DNA of 64,000 bases from Pseudomonas anguilliseptica (GTDB taxonomy: Bacteria > Pseudomonadota > Gammaproteobacteria > Pseudomonadales > Pseudomonadaceae). Positions within the stretch are counted from its first letter, which is position 1. The number at the start of each line of letters is the position of its first letter. The notes beneath the pieces were generated by a model. The model was given only the letters and a program-made list of their open reading frames with translations, had not been told where the DNA came from and did no database searches. Below are positions 59,678-64,000 of the stretch, one piece after another. The DNA lies in assembly GCF_021375795.1 (NCBI RefSeq), contig NZ_JAEIOI010000005.1, forward strand, positions 62,001-126,000, in the 5' to 3' direction. The position numbers were made by a program, and so were the translations under genes.

Positions 59678-60424
59678 ATGAGCAAGGTCATGCTGATCAC
59701 CGGTGCCAGCCGCGGCATTGGCGCTGCCACCGCCAAGCTGGCGGCGGCTCAGGGCTATGCACTGTGCCTGAACTATCACCGGCAACAGGCAGCGGCTGAG
59801 GCGCTGGCGAACGAGATCACCCAGGCCGGCGGCCAAGCCATCGCCGTGCAGGCTGATGTCGCCGACGAAGGCCAGGTGCTGCAACTGTTCGCCCAGCTTG
59901 ACCGGCACTTTGGCCGCCTCGATGTACTGGTCAACAACGCCGGCATACTGGAGCCACAGATGCGCCTGGAACAGATGGAGCTGGCGCGTTGGCAGCGGGT
60001 ATTTGCCGCCAATGTGTTTGGCAGCTTTCTCTGCTGTCGCGAGGCGATCACGCGCATGTCGACACGCCAGGGCGGTAGCGGCGGTGCCATCGTCAACCTG
60101 TCCTCGGTGGCTGCCAAACTCGGCGCACCAGGTGAATACATCGACTATGCGGCGGCCAAGGGCGCCATCGATAGCATGACCCTGGGTCTGGCCAAGGAAG
60201 TGGCGGCCGATGGCATTCGCGTCAATGCGGTACGTCCCGGGGTGATCGAAACCGAGATTCACGCCAGCGGTGGTGAGCCGGATCGGGTCGCGCGGGTCAG
60301 CCAGAGTGTACCCATGGGGCGCGGCGGCCTGGCTAGCGAAGTGGCCGAAGCCGTACTCTGGCTGGCCAGCGAGCAGGCGTCATACACCAGTGGCGCGCTG
60401 CTGGATGTGAGCGGCGGGCGCTGA
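59678..60424 (+). CDS. Short-chain dehydrogenase/reductase family oxidoreductase
   Basis: The start is ATG at 59678 (MSKVMLITGASRGIG), with AGGGAG upstream; this gives 248 residues. Classical SDR motifs are all present: TGASRGIG (8-15), NNAG (86-89), Ser142/143, and Tyr157-x-x-x-Lys161, with a C-terminal YTSGALLDVSGG. It reduces or oxidises an unknown alcohol/carbonyl substrate with NAD(P)(H). It is divergent from ibpA and its stop codon touches the MITE-like element. Confidence 0.93.
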   Translation: MSKVMLITGASRGIGAATAKLAAAQGYALCLNYHRQQAAAEALANEITQAGGQAIAVQADVADEGQVLQLFAQLDRHFGRLDVLVNNAGILEPQMRLEQMELARWQRVFAANVFGSFLCCREAITRMSTRQGGSGGAIVNLSSVAAKLGAPGEYIDYAAAKGAIDSMTLGLAKEVAADGIRVNAVRPGVIETEIHASGGEPDRVARVSQSVPMGRGGLASEVAEAVLWLASEQASYTSGALLDVSGGR

Positions 60425-60589
60425 GAACCTATTTACAATCTGCTGCGCGTCGGCCCTGCTGCGTTAAAAACAGGCTCGGAATGTCATGTACAACAGTACA
60501 TTCCGCTTCCTCACCGTTTTGACCAGCCGAAGGCTGTTACTACGTAGCGCCTTGCATGACTCTCGCTCGCGAGATCGTAAATAGGTTCT
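60424..60589. mobile_element. MITE-like inverted-repeat element
   Basis: The ends are imperfect inverted repeats: AGAACCTATTTACAATCT at the left and AGATCGTAAATAGGTTCT at the right. The 166 bp between hold no gene. They contain an internal hairpin (GGAATGT...ACATTCC near 60477-60506, with inner GTAC/GTAC) and a CTCGCGAG palindrome. The left end overlaps the SDR stop codon and the right end is 12 bp from the dusC stop. No clear target-site duplication is visible. Similar sequences recur in Pseudomonas as I recall. It carries no transposase. Confidence 0.7.
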
Positions 60590-60600
60590 GGGGGAAACGC

Positions 60601-61581
60601 TCAGGCGCTGGCCTGTTCGACGCGCCCGGAGTCGGCAAACTCGATACCGAGCAGAGCATCGATACGCAGACAGTCGCTTTCTCGGCGCAGCAGGTTGAAC
60701 AGCTCGGTCGCTTCCGGGTAGCTGCGCGTCAGCATCGCCAGCCACTGCTTGAACCGACCCGGCGCGTAGCGTGGCGACATCTTGCGCCGCGCCTGCAGCC
60801 AGAAATCCGCCAGCAGCGGCTGTAGCTCAGCCCAACTCATGGCCACCACCTCCTGCCCGGCCCTGGCCGCCGCAATCTGCCGGGCCAGGTCCGGGCGCGC
60901 CACCAGGCCACGGCCGAGCATGATGTCCTCCACCCCGCTGACCTCGCGACAGCGCCGCCAGTCATCCAGGGTCCAGATCTCACCATTGGCAAATACCGGC
61001 ACCTTGACCGCGTCCTGCACCCGCGCCACCCACTCCCAATGCGCCGGCGGCTTGTAACCTTCGACCTTGGTTCGCGCGTGCACCACGATCTGCGCCGCGC
61101 CGCCCTCGGCCAGTGCCTCGGCGCATTCCAGGGCGTAATCCTTGTGATCAAAACCCAGGCGCATTTTCGCCGTCACCGGAATACTTGCCGGCACCGCACC
61201 GCGCACTTCACGGACAATCGCATGCAGCAACTCGGGCTCTTTGAGCAATACCGCACCGCCACGGGACTTGTTCACCGTCTTGGCCGGGCAGCCGAAGTTG
61301 AGGTCAATCACCGGTGCGCCGAGGGTGCAGGCAAAGGCGGCGTTATCCGCCAGGCAGGCCGGATCGGAGCCGAGAAACTGCACGCGCAGCGGCGTGCCGG
61401 TGGCTGTTTGCGCGCCGCTGAACAACTCAGGCGCGAGCTTCTCGTAGCTGCTGACGGGCAAGACCCGCTCGGTGACCCGGATAAACTCCGTCACGCACCA
61501 ATCGATGCCGCCCACCTGAGTGAGCAAATCGCGAAGGATTTCGTCGACCAACCCCTCCATCGGGGCCAGGGCGATTTGCAT
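60601..61581 (-). CDS. dusC: tRNA-dihydrouridine(16) synthase
   Basis: The 326-residue FMN-dependent Dus enzyme has catalytic Cys98 in [14 protein letters not shown], the same number as E. coli DusC, and the start [13 protein letters not shown]. It reduces U16 in tRNA. It lies between the MITE-like element and the thioesterase gene. Confidence 0.95.
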   Translation of the reverse strand: MQIALAPMEGLVDEILRDLLTQVGGIDWCVTEFIRVTERVLPVSSYEKLAPELFSGAQTATGTPLRVQFLGSDPACLADNAAFACTLGAPVIDLNFGCPAKTVNKSRGGAVLLKEPELLHAIVREVRGAVPASIPVTAKMRLGFDHKDYALECAEALAEGGAAQIVVHARTKVEGYKPPAHWEWVARVQDAVKVPVFANGEIWTLDDWRRCREVSGVEDIMLGRGLVARPDLARQIAAARAGQEVVAMSWAELQPLLADFWLQARRKMSPRYAPGRFKQWLAMLTRSYPEATELFNLLRRESDCLRIDALLGIEFADSGRVEQASA

Positions 61582-61637
61582 AGGCAGTCTCTTGAAAATG
61601 CGGTACTGAACTTCGGCTAAAAGTCGCAGGTAGAAAA

Positions 61638-61660
61638 ACGCCGCGTAGTGTACGCGGCGT
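61638..61660 (-). terminator. Terminator after the thioesterase gene
   Basis: ACGCCGCGTA, loop GTG, TACGCGGCGT forms a perfect 10-bp stem with TTTTT following on the minus strand. It ends the edd-eda-thioesterase transcript before dusC. Confidence 0.9.
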
Positions 61661-61696
61661 GAGGGTGAAACGCTCAGGCATTAGCCCAACGGCGCG

Positions 61697-62146
61697 TCAC
61701 AGTTCCATGGGAAAAGGCGGCTGCAAAGCAGCGCCATACCCCTCAACAAACTCCGGCGGCATGCGCTTGGGCTTGCCGCTGGACAGCTCGATGCAGACAA
61801 AAGTGGTTTTCGCCCGCAACAGGGTCACGCCGTCTTCCGGGCGAATCAGCTGGAAGCGCCGGTCCATCTTCAGGCGCTGATCGGACTCGACGATCCAGGT
61901 GGCCATCTGCAACTGCTGGTCTTCATAAGCACTGGCCAGGTAGTCGATCTCATGGCGCAGCACCGCCATGGCGCGGTCGAGGCGGCGATACTCGGCCAGA
62001 TCCAGGCCGAGAAACTGCGAATGGCGCCAGGCGCAGCGCTCCAGCCAACTGACGTAGACCGCGTTGTTGGCGTGGCCAAGACCGTCGATGTCCTCGGCCG
62101 TCACCTGAATATCGATGACAAAGGGATTGCTCAGCTCCCAACTCAT
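61697..62146 (-). CDS. 4-hydroxybenzoyl-CoA thioesterase-like acyl-CoA thioesterase
   Basis: The 149-residue hotdog-fold protein has the active-site segment DIDGLGHANNAVYVSWLE of the 4HBT family. It hydrolyses acyl-CoA thioesters; the chain length is unknown. The ATG overlaps the eda stop by 4 bp, so it is translated with the Entner-Doudoroff genes. Confidence 0.9.
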   Translation of the reverse strand: MSWELSNPFVIDIQVTAEDIDGLGHANNAVYVSWLERCAWRHSQFLGLDLAEYRRLDRAMAVLRHEIDYLASAYEDQQLQMATWIVESDQRLKMDRRFQLIRPEDGVTLLRAKTTFVCIELSSGKPKRMPPEFVEGYGAALQPPFPMEL

Positions 62147-62793
62147 GCCGGTTGCTCCAGGCTACCGGCCAGGGCGCGGGCTTCGGCCGCCAGTTGGGTG
62201 ATCTGATCCCAGGCGCGGGCGCGCACCAGGTTGCTTGGCGCGATCCAGGTGCCGCCCACGCAGGCCACGTTGGGCAGGCGCAAAAAGCTCAGCAGGTTAT
62301 CCGGGGTTACCCCACCGGTCGGGCAGAAGCGAATACCGGTGAATGGCCCCTTGAAGCTCTTGAGCATCTTGATGCTGGTCGCACCGTTGGCCGGGAACAA
62401 CTTGAGCGAGCGATAGCCGTACTCCAGCGCCAGCAGCACTTCCGAGGGCGTCATCACCCCCGGCAAATACGGCAAGCCGGAGTCTTCTGCCGCCGCCGCC
62501 AGGCGTTCGGTGCAGCCAGGGCTGACAGCGAACTGCGCGCCAGCATCGCGGGCCTCCAGAAACTGCTCGGCATGGATCAGCGTACCGGCGCCAATCAGCA
62601 GGTCCGGTAACTCCTTGCGCATTGCGGCCAGCGCATCCAGCGCGCGTGGCGTACGCAGGGTGACTTCCAGCACGCTGATGCCGCCGGCGTGCAGGGCACG
62701 GGCCAGGTCCAGCGCCAGGCTGATGTCTTCGATCACCAGCACCGGCAACACCGGGCGGGCCTGTTGCAGCACCATATCCATCGTCAGGCTCAT
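62143..62793 (-). CDS. eda: KDPG aldolase (2-keto-3-deoxy-6-phosphogluconate aldolase)
   Basis: The start is ATG at 62793 (MSLTMDMVLQQ), with GGGGAG upstream; this gives 216 residues. Schiff-base Lys131 lies in SLKLFPAN, and Glu43 and Arg47 in EVTLR. It completes the Entner-Doudoroff pathway, splitting KDPG into pyruvate and glyceraldehyde 3-phosphate. It follows edd by 36 bp. Confidence 0.95.
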   Translation of the reverse strand: MSLTMDMVLQQARPVLPVLVIEDISLALDLARALHAGGISVLEVTLRTPRALDALAAMRKELPDLLIGAGTLIHAEQFLEARDAGAQFAVSPGCTERLAAAAEDSGLPYLPGVMTPSEVLLALEYGYRSLKLFPANGATSIKMLKSFKGPFTGIRFCPTGGVTPDNLLSFLRLPNVACVGGTWIAPSNLVRARAWDQITQLAAEARALAGSLEQPA

Positions 62794-62829
62794 GCCTTGC
62801 TCCCCGCTCTCAAGATTCAATCATCGCGT

Positions 62830-64000
62830 TCAGTCTTCAAACAGACTGCTGGCGCCCTGCTCTGCCGAGCCCACCAGGCGGCGCTGGGCGGCGAACAGTT
62901 CCAGACCATACCCCAATTCCAGCTCAGCACTGGCAGATGCCAATGGCCGTGCGGCCAGTTGCTGCTCACTCAGTTCCACCTGCAGCAGACCATTTTGCGC
63001 ATCCAGCAACAGCCAGTCGCCATCCTGTAAACGCGCAAGGGGGCCGCCGGCAGCGGCTTCTGGAACCACATGCAAGGCACTGAGAACCTGACCGGAAGCA
63101 CCGGACATGCGCCCATCCGTGATCAGTGCCACCCGTTGACCGGCCTGCTGCAAATTGGCCAGCAAGGGCATCAGTTTATGCAGCTCGGGCATGCCATTGG
63201 CTTGTGGGCCTTGGAAGCGCACCACCAGCACCAGGTCACCTTGCAACTCACCAGCGCTATAGGCAGCCTGCACGGCCGCTTCCGAATCGAAGATGCGCGC
63301 CTGGGCGCGGATGCGCCAGAAAGCCGGATCCACCGCTGAGGTTTTCACAATCGCGCGCCCCAGGTTGCCCGCCAGCAGCACCAGCCCACCTTCTGCGGCA
63401 AACGGCTCACCTACGTGCCGGACAATATCAGGTGCCGGGCTCTGCACCGGCAGGTCGCGCCAGACCAGGCGCTCGCCCTCCAGCCAGGGTTCGCGGGTGT
63501 AGGCCTGCAGGCCATGCCCGGCAGCCGTGGCCACATCGTCATGCAGCAAACCAGCGCCGAGCAGTTCACGCAGCAGCCAGGCTGGCCCGCCTGCGGCCTG
63601 AAACTGGTTCACGTCTGCTGCGCCATTCGGATAAACCCGCGCCAGCAGCGGCACCACCTTGGACAACGCGGCGAAATCATCCCAACTCAGTTCATAGCCC
63701 GCCGCTCGAGCGATGGCCGGCAGGTGCAAGGTGTGATTGGTCGAGCCGCCACTGGCGAGCAAGGCCACTACCGCGTTGATCAGCGCCCGCGCATCAATCT
63801 GCTTACCGACCGGCAGATAACGCTCGCCCTGGCGGCTGTTGTGCGCCACCAGGCGCGCCGCCTCATCAGTCATGGCATCGCGCAGCGGCGTATAGGGGTG
63901 GATAAAGGCGCTGCCCGGCACGTGCAGGCCCATCGCCTCCATCAGCAATTGATTGGTGTTGGCAGTGCCGTAAAAGGTGCAGGTGCCGGCCTGGTGATAA
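62830..64000 (-). CDS. edd: Phosphogluconate dehydratase, C-terminal part (cut by window edge)
   Basis: The frame is open from the window edge to a stop at 62830. Visible are the IlvD/Edd-type Fe-S region [38 protein letters not shown] and DGRMSGASG. The enzyme dehydrates 6-phosphogluconate to KDPG. The 5' end lies outside the window. It is co-directional with eda. Confidence 0.92.
   Translation of the reverse strand, partial: YHQAGTCTFYGTANTNQLLMEAMGLHVPGSAFIHPYTPLRDAMTDEAARLVAHNSRQGERYLPVGKQIDARALINAVVALLASGGSTNHTLHLPAIARAAGYELSWDDFAALSKVVPLLARVYPNGAADVNQFQAAGGPAWLLRELLGAGLLHDDVATAAGHGLQAYTREPWLEGERLVWRDLPVQSPAPDIVRHVGEPFAAEGGLVLLAGNLGRAIVKTSAVDPAFWRIRAQARIFDSEAAVQAAYSAGELQGDLVLVVRFQGPQANGMPELHKLMPLLANLQQAGQRVALITDGRMSGASGQVLSALHVVPEAAAGGPLARLQDGDWLLLDAQNGLLQVELSEQQLAARPLASASAELELGYGLELFAAQRRLVGSAEQGASSLFED

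Overview
The window is about 64 kb of chromosome from a gammaproteobacterium of the genus Pseudomonas (inference). It is GC-rich and densely packed, with many 4-bp ATGA gene overlaps. It carries a complete Xcp-type type II secretion (T2SS) locus with xcpP-xcpQ divergent from xcpR-Z. Gene order also follows what I remember of P. aeruginosa around PA3083 (pepN) to PA3131 (KDPG aldolase-like): pepN, nadK, fadH, xcp, metZ-purF-cvpA-folC-accD-trpF-truA-fimV-asd-leuBDC, ibpA. That synteny is from memory, not from an alignment. No prophage, IS transposase, CRISPR array or rRNA operon was seen.

Layout. (1) 1-5325, minus strand: an envelope cluster of a predicted outer-membrane DUF1302 protein, periplasmic DUF1329 protein, YCF48-like beta-propeller and RND/MMPL transporter (cut by the window edge). 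It reads like an uncharacterised hydrophobic-compound trafficking system. (2) 5326-5961: a 636-bp non-coding gap with nested GGTAACAC hairpins. (3) 5962-21205: housekeeping and small conserved genes: pepN, DUF2797 protein, YeaC, rhomboid protease, metallophosphoesterase, nadK, DUF1853 protein, a double-CNB/rhodanese fusion, a PLP desulfhydrase-like enzyme, a coiled-coil protein, an NTF2-like protein, fadH and an AraC regulator. (4) 21358-21800: an operon of tRNA-Val and two tRNA-Asp with a clear sigma-70 promoter and a terminator. (5) 21879-32093: the T2SS locus, nine genes leftward (gspEFGHIJKLM) and gspCD rightward. (6) 32229-37756: a fatty-acid alpha-dioxygenase-like haem oxygenase with an AlkS/MalT-type LuxR regulator just upstream, probably an accessory module between xcpQ and metZ. 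(7) 37981-54587: a long leftward biosynthetic block (methionine, purine, folate, fatty acid, tryptophan, tRNA pseudouridine, FimV, aspartate family, leucine). (8) 54770-59060, rightward: a LysR regulator and a five-PAS GGDEF-EAL protein. (9) 59109-64000: ibpA under a sigma-32 promoter and a ROSE-type RNA thermometer, an SDR gene, a 166-bp MITE-like inverted-repeat element, dusC, a thioesterase, eda and the 3' part of edd.

Most of the window is conserved core genome. The parts most worth following up are the DUF1302/DUF1329/YCF48/RND cluster, including an AT-rich mosaic tract inside the DUF1302 gene, the oxygenase-LuxR module, the MITE-like element, the nested hairpins, and several small or unusual proteins.
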